From the NCBI GenBank assembly GCA_002150815.3, contig NDFF03000013.1, positions 558,001 through 622,000 on the forward strand: DNA of 64,000 nt, in the 5' to 3' direction. The number at the start of each line of letters is the position of its first letter. Within the stretch, counting starts at the first letter, position 1. The notes beneath the pieces are model-generated. The model had not been told where the DNA came from and ran no database searches. It saw nothing but the letters and a program-made list of their open reading frames with translations. This document shows positions 1 to 12,657 of this stretch, in pieces. A program made the translations under genes and the position numbers. Origin of the DNA: Grammothele lineata. Its lineage: Eukaryota; Basidiomycota; Agaricomycetes; Polyporales; Polyporaceae.

Positions 1-604
1 CCGGTGGCCAACACCCCAAGCCCCAAAGACCCTTGCTACCCTTGCTACCGGCTGCCAAGTCGAGATGGTTGTTGCTCGGAGCGTTAGCTGCAGTTAGCTG
101 TTCACAGAATTTGGTGAAATTGGTGGAGTCAGTTGATCAATTCACGACTCGGACCGTATGTCAATGCAGTGGTCTCCTGGCCGCCGTTGACGATTCTAGC
201 GTCGCCCTTTCAATGTAAATCTTCACGGTAAGTTTCATCTCTCATAATTCCTGACATCATTCTTGCACTGGCTGAACTCAGAAGCGTGCTCCGTGCTGTG
301 TATTCTTGAGGAAAGGTATAAGCGGTACTCATTCGCGGGCAACGTGTTAGGGCGTTCCGCAATATGTGGACTACTTGTGGAATGGCGACTCCACGGACGA
401 ACCGCTATTCTGCTAATTCCGTGGAGCGCGGATTGCGGAATGTTGTCTGTTAGAAGAAGGCATGCAGGTAACAAGCGAAGGCTGCACCTCCCAAGAACAT
501 ACTTAACCAACTGCAGTCTACCCCCACACCTACCGTCGACCACAAACACTTTGTCTCCTCCAAACCAGCCTTCCACTTTCACCTCTCAACCTCACAGCCC
601 CTCC
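1..604. other. Left edge, no supported gene
   Basis: I see short open frames on both strands but none with a recognisable domain or consistent exon pattern. A 61-codon plus-strand frame at 33-218 could be the tail of something outside the window, but nothing confirms it. The last part (about 480-604) is pyrimidine-rich on the plus strand and directly precedes the ATG at 605, as expected of a fungal promoter and leader. Confidence 0.4.
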
Positions 605-2504
605 ATGTCCTTCCGTGCCGCGAACGACCGCCTACGCGCCCTTCTGGGTCTCCTTACTGCTAACGCAAATATATGCAAGACTCGTGATGACCATCTCGAC
701 GTGAGTAACAACGCTCTTTTCGTCAAACCTGGGAGTGTAGAAGATACGTGTGCCTTAGGCAACCGTTTGGGATCTCGAGTTTGTCCAAGAGACACTCTCG
801 GTTCTCGCAGAAGCTGTCGGTGATACCGCGACGGTATCTGAGACCAGCCAGGAGAACACAGTGAGTGCTCCATGCTTGTTGTGCGCGTCTGCTGAGTTTT
901 TCTTCAGTTGACTGCCCGTCTCATGGAGGAGCTGACCGGTAAATGGACACAAAACATACAAGCGACGATAGGTGATAGCAACCAGCTAGCTGTCGGGTCT
1001 GCTGGACAAATGAAGGTTGGCGTTCATCATATGGGTTTGGCATTATCCTACAATCTGAGACGTCTTGCAGCTTTTCACAACATCGATCGGTTTCAAAAAT
1101 CAGATATACGATGATCTCTCAGAGATACTAGATATATTCTCTACATCGTCGAACGGGTCTCACGACCAGCCTGTGAGTACGATTTCGTGCTATGGTGTTT
1201 TGTCACTCACTGGTTTCGTTCAGTCCGGAAACGTCACTTTAAAGATAGCAAAACGGCTTTTGGCCTTGCTCAAACGGCTCAATGATCGTCGAGGCTTAGC
1301 CCCAGAACCGGCCCTCGGACGCAACGGCGGCTCAACCGAGCCTATTGTCGAAGGTGATCCTGAGCCGGTGGCTGGGAGTAGTTTACTCATTGATGAAGTA
1401 CGCGTGTTGCGGTAGGACATCTCTGCCTTGCTTCCCTTATCTGACCATTGGCACAGACAGCCGAAGAGGAAGCTGTGGTCGAAGAGCTCGAATTCTATCC
1501 GTATGTTCTCGCAATTCTCCCCCAAACACTGCCCTGATGCTGTGTTACAGGCGTCGCAGACCGTCAAGGGACACGTCGAATAAAAGATGTGCCAGTGAGG
1601 CGGAATCGGCAGAATCCACGACTATACCGGTTTCCTGGGCAGAAGTGTGTGAGGAACGAGACAAATGCCTGGCTTCCCTCCCTCGTAGCAGAGCGAGTGA
1701 TCTGTTGAGATGCGGCGCCCCTCCGCGTCTTAGAGGTTCTAGCTCAGCATCCGCCCCTGCGCTGTTCACCCGCGACTCAATCAAGTCCATCCTAGGCGGT
1801 AATGTGATGAACTACATCGTGTCGTATGTCCTCACGTATACACTTCGTCACTGCACTGACTCGTGGACGTTAGGCTCGGGTACTATGGGACCCCGCTCTC
1901 CGACGAATACGACATAAATCGATACATGCTCCTCTGCTGGAATGTTCATGCCTGGCTGCCACGTGAGCCGCGTCAGCACGGATACGCCTTCCTCGACAGC
2001 AGGTCACAAAGCGCCCTGGCCGAATCTGAGGGACCTTATCACATCTTCGTCGGTGGAGGCTGCGGTGGCAAGAGTGTCTGTTTCTACTACTGCGGCTCGT
2101 ATCGCGTGGCCCGTGCGTCTCCAGTATCTGTGGAAGAATGGGCGGCGCTCCCTGGCACAGTCAGTCGTTTACCACCCTTTCTGTGCTCATGGGTCGCTCA
2201 TCAGGCTACTATCCTTGCACAGTGGAAGACAAGGTGCACGAAGGTGCTCGGGAACCGTGCGAGGACCCAGAACATTGGCGCGGCGCGCACCATCCGTTCC
2301 CAGCTCGATTCGGGACGCCGCGTTATGCCGTGCGTGCGGCTCGAGTGCGTTGAGTTCGATGAGGCCTTCTACCAGAAGATGGTCCGCAAGAATGATGCTT
2401 TCTTCGGCGGCGAGAGCCAGGGCCGCCCCGGAAAGAGGCGTAGGATGCACGGCACTGCCGATTCAGGGCTTGGAGAGGATTCAGATTTGGAGTGGACGAC
2501 GTGA
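605..2504 (+). CDS. DUF6697-like protein
   Basis: A gene of about seven exons can be joined in one frame. Exon 1 starts MSFRAANDRLRALLGLL at 605 and ends before a GTGAGT donor near 707. Further exons follow near 780-860, 909-1010, 1110-1170 and 1225-1398, then a short acidic exon near 1459-1500 and a long last part from about 1552. The N-terminal half is helical with heptad-like leucines (LTARLMEELTGKW, IAKRLLALLKRL) and may be coiled. The C-terminal half has the pattern HIFVGGGCGGKSVCFYYCG followed by YRVARASPVSVEEWAALP, which resembles the DUF6697 domain common in mushroom-forming fungi. The tail is basic then acidic (GKRRRMHG, GLGEDSDLEW), suggesting a nuclear protein. Function is unknown. 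The family call is from memory of the domain pattern; exon borders in the middle are approximate. Confidence 0.7.
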
Positions 2505-3812
2505 AGAAGAATGTTGTGGAGGCTCGCAGGCGATGTGTTGCCATTGTTGATAAACCATGTAATATACGAAAAGAGGAGCTGCTAGACAAATACGTAGCAG
2601 TAACATTGTATTCATAATATGTGTGTTCTGTGCCTTCTACGGCCCGTCGACAGGGATTTCTCTGGGCTCGGAAGTCTTGGAGAAGGTTCGCATCCTGCGT
2701 GGTATCGCCCTCCAGCATCGACTCCGATTACCTCGGGATTTCCAAATCCAATAATTGCTGACTAATGCCTTACCGCCTAAGCCATTTGCCTCTTCCCGAC
2801 TCGCAACGCAACGCATCTCCGACTTTCGTAGCCAAGTGCCGAGCCTTTGCGAAGATCGACTCAAAGTACCCGCCCAGACTGCGCCTTTGGACGTTCTCTT
2901 CTTCCGTGCTCATGCCAATCCGTGATAGGCTGCGACGTCGTCGAGCGTCGAAGAAATCTCGGGCCTTGTACCTGATGATTTTCGCCACAGCAAGCCAGGT
3001 CGTTCACCAAGAGGCTTCTGAATGTAGCGGCTCGCTGCGCTATGCGCCGATTGCTCTGGCAATACACTCTCTAATCCATCCCCGCTCTACTTCCCCGGTG
3101 CCCCTAAAGAGGATGAGGGAGTTGGTTGGCGAGAAACTCTTCTATGCCTAGGGCAATATGGAAGGGTGACTGGACGTATGCTTATTGACGGTGAGGTTCT
3201 TAAACCTAGACGTTGTGCACGTCCGGCACTCCTTCCCTACCTTTCTGACATTCTTTAATGTAAGCAAGATGGATACACGTCTGTATGACGCATATCATGG
3301 CTGGAATCTCCGCGAGCGAGTCGGGCGCCATTGGGGCGGGTCAACTAATTTCCCGAGTACCTCCGAATATTGCTCGTCTTGCGCATACAGGGACCGACGT
3401 CGATGGTGCCCCGCGCGAGCCCGATTCCGAGTCCAGGGTCCAGACCCCGCTGCCGAGTCGTATTCCGCCGACCCGTCTGATTCGCCATATCTACCAGCCC
3501 CGGGGACCGCGCGGAAGAGCGTCGCTCTGTGTCGCCGCGGGCGGGGCGGGATCGACACTAGTTAGTAGCCAAGGCCGTCTCGTGTGGCTGGAGACGTCGG
3601 TCTGCATCGTCACATCCCCAAGTGCGACTCGTCGGAGGAGGTGGCGCCCATCGTAAAAATGACTTCGAGGCCCCGACATCGATGACGACGCGCGCCCTCC
3701 GCCGCCCCTTCCCCACACGCAACTCCACAGGTTCTTTATCTGGCTTGTCTACCGTCCTGCCTGTTGGTCTCTATACGCTGGGCAGAGAGTCTCATCCCTT
3801 GGGGGAGACACC
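2505..3812. other. Intergenic, unassigned open frames
   Basis: Several overlapping open frames lie here: a plus-strand frame of 128 codons at 2765-3151, a minus-strand frame at 2770-2988, and plus-strand frames at 3185-3656. The 2765-2988 stretch is rich in Arg and Lys on either strand. None carries a domain I recognise, and no set of exons could be joined convincingly. The last 100 bases should hold the promoter and leader of the DUF6533 gene that starts at 3813. A small divergent or decayed gene at 2.7-3.2 kb cannot be excluded. Confidence 0.4.
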
Positions 3813-5689
3813 ATGGTGTCGGCACAGGAGGCAGCAACCTTGCTTCAACTCCTTCCTACGCTAACGAAGATCCGTTACTCGGAACGTAAGCTCTGGCTGA
3901 TTCTCCGCCTTTGCTATCGGTGCTGTACCTCATGGAATTTTCCAAGTGGCCAGCAGCGTCGTCATCGTGTTCGACCATCGTGAGTGATTCGTATTCTGCT
4001 TGCATGAGTCTAAGATCTAAGATCTGACTGCTGTCCCTAGTATTAACGTTAGACCAGGAAGTAAGTGTTGCTGTGCATATAGACTTCGAACGTATGCTGA
4101 CCTGCCGGTCTCAGGTGCACTTGATCTGGGTAAATACAACTTGAAGTTATGACCAGTAACCACAAACACAGCTCACTGTGCTCCGTAGACAGCAAACTGG
4201 TCGCTAGGAAAGCTCTTGTTCCTTATTGTACGTATTAGGTGCTCCGTTGTCGTGTATCCGATCAACGCTGAGTGCCAGGACTAGAACCGGTACTACGTCT
4301 TATCGGTAGTAATGTGCGCGGCATTCTTTCATGGGATTTTGAAGGCGCTCATATTCTGCGTTCGGGCTCCAGATTCAACAACTTTGGTCGGTCTTTGCCG
4401 TTTGAATGAAACCCGGTGTACTGATACTCAGTCTGCTCGACACTAGTGCTTTTCAATAGCGCAAACTTAACGGATGAAGTGAGTGCGCAGTCTCACAAGG
4501 CTCAGCTGTAAGCTGATTTGTTGTAGTTGTATATCGCTCCAAAACCCATACGACGTTAAGACAACTGATACAAACGTCCTCATTTTCACAGCTGCTTGCA
4601 CTGGGTTCGATGGCAAGGAGTCACTGGAATCCTCACGTTCACCGTCACTGAGCGTAAGCGACTATGATACCGGACTTAGTTGCGTTCGTCGCTGATGTCA
4701 ATGCCTCAGTGATCCTGCTCCTTCGGCTGTACGCCTTGTACTTTCACAACAAGAAGGTCCTTGTGGCCATCGCGGTGGTTGGTGTCTGTGCTATGGCAGG
4801 CGCGGTGTATGTGATGGGCCGTTCCCTTTCAGTGATGGGTGGTAAGTACTACCATTCATACTTGCACTCAGAAAAGCAATACTTAACAACCACTCAGCTT
4901 CGGCGATCTCTATCCCGACGGACGGCACGATAACCTGTCTACCGACCAACATCCCAAGTTACTTTTACGCCTTCTGGATACCAATACTGGTCGCCGAGTG
5001 CGTTTATTGCGGACTTGCCCTTTATCGTGGCTTCGCAAGCTACCAGCGTGGCGTAAACATGTTCCAAAGTGGTCGACAGATCCTCGGAATTCTCGTGCGA
5101 GACTCATTGTACTACTTTGTCATGTGAGTGCTGTTCAGATCCTCTTCATTGAGAAGGAATTTGCTGAACTACATGATAGCATATTCGCTACATATATCAT
5201 GAACACCCTCATTTTCCTCACGCGTCCGGTACGTAACCCCCGAAACCTGTCATTTCCCCCTCGCCTGCCCTTCCTGTGCTCATTCCAGCGCTTTCGATAT
5301 TACCTTGACAGAGCTCAGAAGTTGAGATCCCCATCGGCTGGGCCGTCGCGCTCGCATGCGTGATGGCCTCTCGGCTCTGCCTCAACGTCCGCGGCTACAT
5401 TCGCAACGAGTCCACGCCGGGCGCGCTCTCCTTGGACGCTAACCCTCCCTCGCGCGTGGCATTCACGTCGTTCGGCCCCGGCAGCCCCTCTTCGCCCGGC
5501 CACACCCCGACTGCACTCCGTACCCCTTGCCGTCTACATATGGGTGGAGCCGTGTACATCGAGGACGGCGGAGCGTTGGGAGAGATGGAACTGAGGGAGC
5601 TGAGGGCATTGCGGGTTGATGGTGGGCGGATGCAGTACAGCGTTATGTCGCTCAGTCAGTCGGACGAAGGGTCGTTCGATCAAAAATAG
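3813..5689 (+). CDS. DUF6533 family multi-pass membrane protein, copy A
   Basis: Exon 1 encodes MVSAQEAATLLQLLPTLTKI. Exon 2 gives VASSVVIVFDH, a 20-nt exon (4041-4060) gives LTLDQE, a 15-nt exon (4115-4129) gives VHLIW, and the next exon gives TANWSLGKLLFLI. This order (VFDH, LTLDQE, W, WSLGKxLFL) is the hallmark of the DUF6533 N-terminal region, found in large numbers in agaricomycetes. Later exons contain hydrophobic segments near 4664-4840 (PDLVAFVADVNASVILLLRL), 4960-5125 and 5180-5225 (MNTLIFLTRP). The C-terminal exon carries IPIGWAVALACVMASRLCLNVRGY, split here as IPIGWAVALACV then MASRLCLNVRGY, and a Ser/Gly-rich tail ending at 5689. The protein probably has seven membrane segments. 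Substrate or ligand is unknown. A paralogue lies in opposite orientation beyond the triosephosphate isomerase gene. Confidence 0.82.
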
Positions 5690-5927
5690 GTCTGAGCACT
5701 GTTACTCTATCGCATCGATAACGGTGTATCATAGTTATTAAAAGGGTCTGGCGGATGTATCTCGGGTTTGGGGCTGTCGTTCGTCTACATTGTTGTAACC
5801 ATTTACCTGAGTGACTCGCTCCTCGCGATACTCATAAGCTATTGGCGGCGTATCGGGACGAATGATACAGTACATTCAAATGTGATCTTCGGCTCGTACA
5901 CAGATCGCGTTGGTCTATAGGCTGTCA

Positions 5928-7039
<1,112 letters not shown>

Positions 7040-7487
7040 TGTTGGTTTCTGGGTGTGTTGAGATTGTGGGGATAGAGAAGACAGAGGTGGGCGGACGGAA
7101 GAATGGAGCTGGGCAGTGGATCGATACGGGCCGGGGTCTGGGACGATCGCGGGCGAACGCGACTCGCGCGATTTTATCTAATCTAATCCAGACGAGACGC
7201 GCTGCACGCGTCGGACGCGCCTTGGCGCGACGCGTCGTGCCGGTCGGACTCGGCGGCGACAGAGCGGGGAACGGGCAAGCCCGCGCAAGTTTGCGCATCT
7301 ACGGCTTGTTTCCATGAGAAGCACTGTACCAACTCACGCGGTGGGATGCCGCACCACCAGAATGACGGGGGCTCCTCTACGAGGAGGAATGTCCGGTTCT
7401 ACAAAACTACAGAGACACATTACATGCGCCGAGATATCCGTAATATACAGCCAAGACTAAGTGCACTCCGCCGAGAGTACAAGCTAA
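7040..7487. other. Promoter region of TPI1 and 3' flank of DUF6533 copy B
   Basis: This 450-base gap lies upstream of the triosephosphate isomerase start (read leftward) and downstream of the DUF6533 copy B stop. The 7130-7270 part is rich in CG dinucleotides (many CGCG steps), as often seen in promoters of strongly expressed basidiomycete genes. I see no gene in it. Confidence 0.4.
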
Positions 7488-9358
7488 CTAGGCAATGTGA
7501 ACGAGTTCGTCCGCACCATTTTCGTCCGATTTCCCTCCCGAGAATATCTTGAAGTGTTTTGGTGATTCGGCGCGCATAACTCGTAGCTCGCGCATCTCCA
7601 AGGCAGTCAACGTGTCGCCCCCATGGACGACAGAGACGCTGTGATTTGATGATTGCGCGCTGCCATCCTCGCCGCGGCCGAAAGAGACTAGCCCGTTTCG
7701 CCGAGGTGGATGCGCTGCGGATGAAGCAGGGATATCCGCCTCGTCGAGGATAAATCCACGGACGTTGAGGCAGAGTCTGCTCGACATCACGCAAGACAAT
7801 GCGACAGCAAACCCGATGGGGATCTCTACCTCCGAGCTCTGTTCGGATTGTTGCTGCATCAGTTTCGAAACGGCTGTCGTAATATCATACAGTAGTGAAC
7901 ATACCGGTCGTGTGAGGAAGATGATGGCGTTCATGAGGTACGTCGCGAAGATACTGTTGGGAACACGTCGATAAATGATGCAAAGGAAGTATCGAGTACG
8001 GATGTGAACTCACATCATGAAATACCATACAGAGTCGCGAATAAGTATCTCCACCACACGTCTGCCACTGAGCACAGAAGCTTGCCCGGGACGGTAACTC
8101 TTGAACCCACGGTAGAGCGCGAGACCACACAGCATGCTCTCTGAGATGAGCATGGGGATCCAAAAAGCGTAGAAGTCGGGGGGAAGGCCAAAGGGTACAC
8201 AAACAGTTGATCTAGATAGGGGCAACCGAACAGAGATGGCTTCCGGTACACGTTAGCGGATGAACGTCAACCAGAGATGTACGGTGAAGTCTGCTCACCT
8301 GTGATTTGCGTCAAGGCTTTACCCATGACGTACGCAGAGCCTAAAGCTGCGCCAGTACTGACTGCGACCATCGCAGATAGCACACGTTTGTGGTCGAAAT
8401 AAAGCGCGTACAATCGCAATTGTAGAATCACTATCGTTGTGGATGTTAGCATGATTCATAGATACTGTGGTCTGCGAGAACTTACTCTCTGCGAGTACGA
8501 ACATAATCACCCCTGTTGCCCCCTGCCATCGAAACCAGTGTATGCAGCTATAGCATCTCGTCAGTAGACAGCTAGTGGACCACTCTGTAAACACTCTGCG
8601 ATACACACAACTGTAGAAGAAAGTCTACTCATTAGACCATGCTGTAAGGTTTAATATTGTACCACTTTGCTCACCGTGTTTGATAGCCGATTACTGTTGA
8701 ACAGTACTATGATGATATCATCGTCAAAGAATATCGAAGGCGGAAGTTTTCGTTGACCAACCATAATTGTTAAATCTTGAGCGGAGTGTGGTCAGGTCGC
8801 ATCCTGCAGAGCGGTAAGTTAAACAAAGTACTCACATAACAATCATCAAAGCATAATATCGATTCTGACGTTCTGTTGTTGAAATTAAACCTGGAAGGAA
8901 GATGGAGGAACGGACGTACCAAAAGGAACAAGATTTTTCCCATAGACCACTGTGTGCGCTTGAGGTTTGACCATGCCTTAGTCCCGATCGCGGAGGCGAA
9001 AGATACACAAGAATATTACACACCCAAATGAGACGGACCTGGTCATGACGGCTGTCAGCTATCTCAAGGTAACGTTCCAACATGGCACCATCACGCTCAC
9101 CTCTTGGTCCAGCGTCAAGACTAATAAACCATCCGAAGCGGGGTCGCTCAGTACGCGCAGCAGCAATACGATTGTGGCGTGCGCACGACTCACCATGGTC
9201 GAACAGGATGATCATGGTACTCGCAACTTCAGAGGTAGCACTGTGTCAGAAATTCCGTGTATGCATAGAAAAGTGCGCGACTCACGTTCCGCATAGCGAA
9301 TCTTGGTGATAGTCGGGATGAGGTCTAGGACGATCGTAGCCGAGGGATTGACATCCAT
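7488..9358 (-). CDS. DUF6533 family multi-pass membrane protein, copy B
   Basis: Read on the minus strand, exon 1 gives MDVNPSATIVLDLIPTITKI, matching copy A at the same place (LLQLLPTLTKI). Downstream come STMIILFDH, a 20-nt exon (9101-9120, LTLDQE), a 15-nt exon (9024-9038, VRLIW) and TQWSMGKILFLL. Membrane segments follow in exons near 8400, 8300, 8130-8200 and 7900 (MNAIIFLTRPV). The last exon reads IPIGFAVALSCVMSSRLCLN then VRGFILDEAD, with a polar tail ending VHIA at 7488. The microexon sizes and phases match copy A exactly. Function is unknown; the family is a putative seven-helix receptor or transporter-like group. The two copies converge on TPI1, which suggests an old inverted duplication. 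Confidence 0.82.
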
Positions 9359-12300
9359 CCTCCCGAAACAGAGGGGAAAGACCGGAGGAAGAACGCGTGA
9401 AGGACGAGTGAAAGACAGGCGCTCCGGCAGGCAACGTAGGCGAGGTGGTGGACCGCGAGGAAGAAGAGACAGCGAGCGAGACGCGCCCGGGGGACGAAGG
9501 GAGGCAGAACGGCAGTAGAGGGCCGCCTTCAGACCGACCGGACGAGACCTTTCGTGTGCCGTCCCGATGCAAATTTATGAAGAACGCGCTCGGCGGACGC
9601 GCCCGTGCTTCGAACCTTCCAGGAGAACGTAAAGGAATATGAACATGGCGCGCCCTGAGAGATCGTGGCCCACGGATGCTTCCGAGAAGCACGAAGCCTA
9701 GTCTGGCGGAGCGGGGAGGTTCCGTCCTGTACTGCCGAAAATACGCCCGAAACGGGCCCGCTGGTTCGCTTACGTGGCGGGCGGGTGCCACGAGCACCAC
9801 TGCGGGCGGACCATGGGCGGACGGAAGGCCTGGAGGTAGCCAGTGAGGCCTCGCCGGAGGGACTTGCCGGGTCCAATAACCTTGCCTCGAGGCGGCGAAG
9901 GCATGGCTGGCTGGCGTAGACCAGCCCGATGCGTTCCTTGGAGAGATGAATTTGGAACTGAGCTGAAGACAGTTACGGCGGTGGTTGATTTCATCGTGAG
10001 ATGGCAGTGCTCCTTGAAGGACGCTGACAACCTTGAAGACTCGCCTACGGAGGATAGAGGGTCGATGGACGCATGGTGCAACTGTTGCAGCTTCCAGAGT
10101 CTCACATCGCACGATATCAGGGGTCAAAGTGCCCGGCATGGAAGCCCTGTCTTCCCGTCGTCCTATGTCAAACCAGTCGGTCACATCTACGCCGGTGAGT
10201 TCTATGGGAACCCAATATGAATCAGCCCGTCAACACAGTACAACTTGACCCCGACGTACAATAGCAGCACCGCACGAGACCACTATGCGAGAATATGGAT
10301 CTCAACTTGAGGATGGCGCTAAAGTGGTGAGTGCGCTTGCCGTGCTGATGGTAGCATCCGGCCTATGACGTCCGATAGCACGGACGTCACGGTGATGTGG
10401 CAAGACGCGCCCGGCGCCGCAGGCGACATTCATCCGTGTCGGTAGCACCTCAGGAGGGAAAGGGCCAGAGAGGATTAGAAGGTGCTTGAAAGTCTTCCGG
10501 GAGCCGGTGGCGGGTGCGATTTGCACACCATCGTCTGACAGATCGAGGTAGGCCGTGGGACTTCTCTTGGTATAGTCCCGGAGGCATTGGGGCACATGGC
10601 AACTCGGACGTAGCGGAACCTACTTCGCCTGGAGCTTGAACGATTAACACACACTACCGCCAGCTGAGCCGAAAGATATCATGAGCGTCCCTGCAACGCA
10701 AGCCCTTCCCGAATGCCGACTACTAGTACTTACGTGTCGCCGCCCGCAGTGTGCTTGCATCTCATCATGCCGTTAGTTCATACTATATCTACCTCAGCGC
10801 CCGCGGGATGCGAAGACCCATTATTTCTCGAGACCGCGCGGCAACGTGATGGGTGGCCGCATCGTGGGTAGTGGCTTGGAGGGACTGACAACTCGAGCGC
10901 AGCGGCAGGCAGCGCTCGCACGCATCAGCTCGCGTGAATCCGCCAAAAAGCTACTTGCGATTTTGGTAGGGTGGCGCATCACACGGTGCGTCGTGAGGCG
11001 CGCTCGAAGCTCGGAGGTATGTCATGGAGTCGTAAGTTCTTCATGTTGCGGCCTGCCACGGAGCTTGAGGGGAAGATCCGCTGGCGGTCGGAGTGGCGTC
11101 CTCATCGTCAAATTGACCGTACTTTGCCGCTGCGACGAGAGACTCGGATGTTTGCGAGCATGTCGGGTGACATCGAGAGTTCAGAAGATGGAAGACAGAT
11201 GGAAGATTAGGATGGATGATGAGGTAGGATGAGATAAGGACGGTCATTGAACGAGCGCGTGAAGATGGTAGTACAAACAGACGATGGCGCGGCCTGTGCC
11301 GAGTTGGCTGAGGGGCAAATGCATCGAGAGCGACATGTTGAAACCGGATACTGTACCATTTCACTCAACTCGAATTGTCACTAGTTCACGCCAAATATGT
11401 CGAAATTCCTTCCCGTGCTGCACTCGAGGGTGTGGCCGAGAACAGGGCCCCTGCTAGTGGCAATGAGGCAGAGCATGCCCCGCCCGATGCAGACCAGATA
11501 TCCTGCGCCCGTAGCAGCGCCCTACCGGCGTCCGCATCGTTGGGCGCCTGCATGACACGCGAGCGACGGTGCCTTGCTTCTAGGAATGGTATCATTGACG
11601 CCCGTATCTTCCTCCGTACGGGCGCTTGAATTGCCTTTAAGTTCTCTCTTTCACGTTGCTTATTACTCGAGTTGACTTGGACTACCATCCTAGAGCTCTT
11701 GAACCGCCGCATTCGATTGTCGATATACTACTGCTCACCGCTATATTCCATTACAACCATTTCAGCATGAAGACCGGTCGCTAACTGACATCATGGCCGA
11801 ACCTGATCAATCTGGCAGTCGGGCCCTACGTCGGTATCTTGCCCGCGTTCCTTGTAGGGCAGTGACGATCCTAGTAATCTCATAGTCATGATTTTTAAAT
11901 TAAGGCACGAATAGCACAGGCCGAGGGATAGTGTTCACCTGGTCTGAATATTTCTGGGCTTTCTCGTGGACCAGTACTTAGTAACTCATGATCCTCACGC
12001 ATCTCAACCTATGAATTTCTTTGTGATGGCTCGACATGATTTCCTTACCTGGTCTACTATTTCTTGGTTGCAACGTCGCCGCGGTAATGCTCTCTCACAC
12101 GCTTCAAGGTGTCAACTCAGTGAGACCAAGTTCTCGTGTTCATCGGCAACCCGGACTCCATCCTCTCGCCCACACACCCTGCGAATCGTAGCATGATCCC
12201 CAACATTAGTACGTATGTTGCGCCTCCTGGTATGTCGTGGAACTCTAGACGTCTGTGTATCATGCTGCACCCTATTCTACGTGCTTGAAGAGGAACTTCT

Positions 12301-12657
12301 ACTATGATCGTGTGTTCATAGTGGGCCGGTCTCGAGGATTGCGCGTAGCATTAAATTATGGGCTACCTGAGGATGTTGGTTTTGCTCATCCCTTTTGCCG
12401 TAGCGCTATATAAGAGCAGATGCTCCCGTCGCACTGCAGCATTACTTAGTTGGGAGACCCTTGAGCGGAAAATGATCGGACAAACCGATTGCCGACTACG
12501 TCACTCGCAGCGCGAGAGCTACATACCTTGAAGCTTCTGTAGCGCACGTTGGTCTCGACCGAGTGCGGCTGCTCAGTTCATCGATGTCCATCCCTCACGT
12601 CCATCACATACGATAGCTTGCCCTCGTATCGCATCCCAACCTCCAGGTTTCAGCGCC
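9359..12657. other. 3.3-kb stretch with no convincing gene
   Basis: The part 9360-10200 is GC-rich and shows a long minus-strand frame (9282-10184), but that frame is low in complexity (Pro, Arg, Ser), overlaps exon 1 of DUF6533 copy B in another register and has no domain. Short frames at 10302-10650 (-) and 10846-11232 (+) are also unassigned; a plus-strand piece near 11000-11206 reads as a plausible charged exon (LGGMSWSRKFFMLRPATELE) but I could not extend it. From about 11640 to 12400 the DNA is AT-richer with many stops in all frames. The last 250 bases should be the promoter of the mannose-6-phosphate isomerase gene. Confidence 0.45.
12407..12414 (+). promoter_or_regulatory. Possible TATA box
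   Basis: TATATAAG stands about 240 bases before the ATG of the mannose-6-phosphate isomerase gene. It is a good match to a TATA box and could drive that gene with a leader of about 200 nt. Position alone supports this; no transcript start is visible. Confidence 0.35.

Noticed and set aside
9282..10184. 300-codon minus-strand open frame
   Set aside because: Low-complexity Pro/Arg/Ser translation with no domain, and its left end overlaps the true first exon of DUF6533 copy B in a different register. GC-rich DNA produces such frames by chance.
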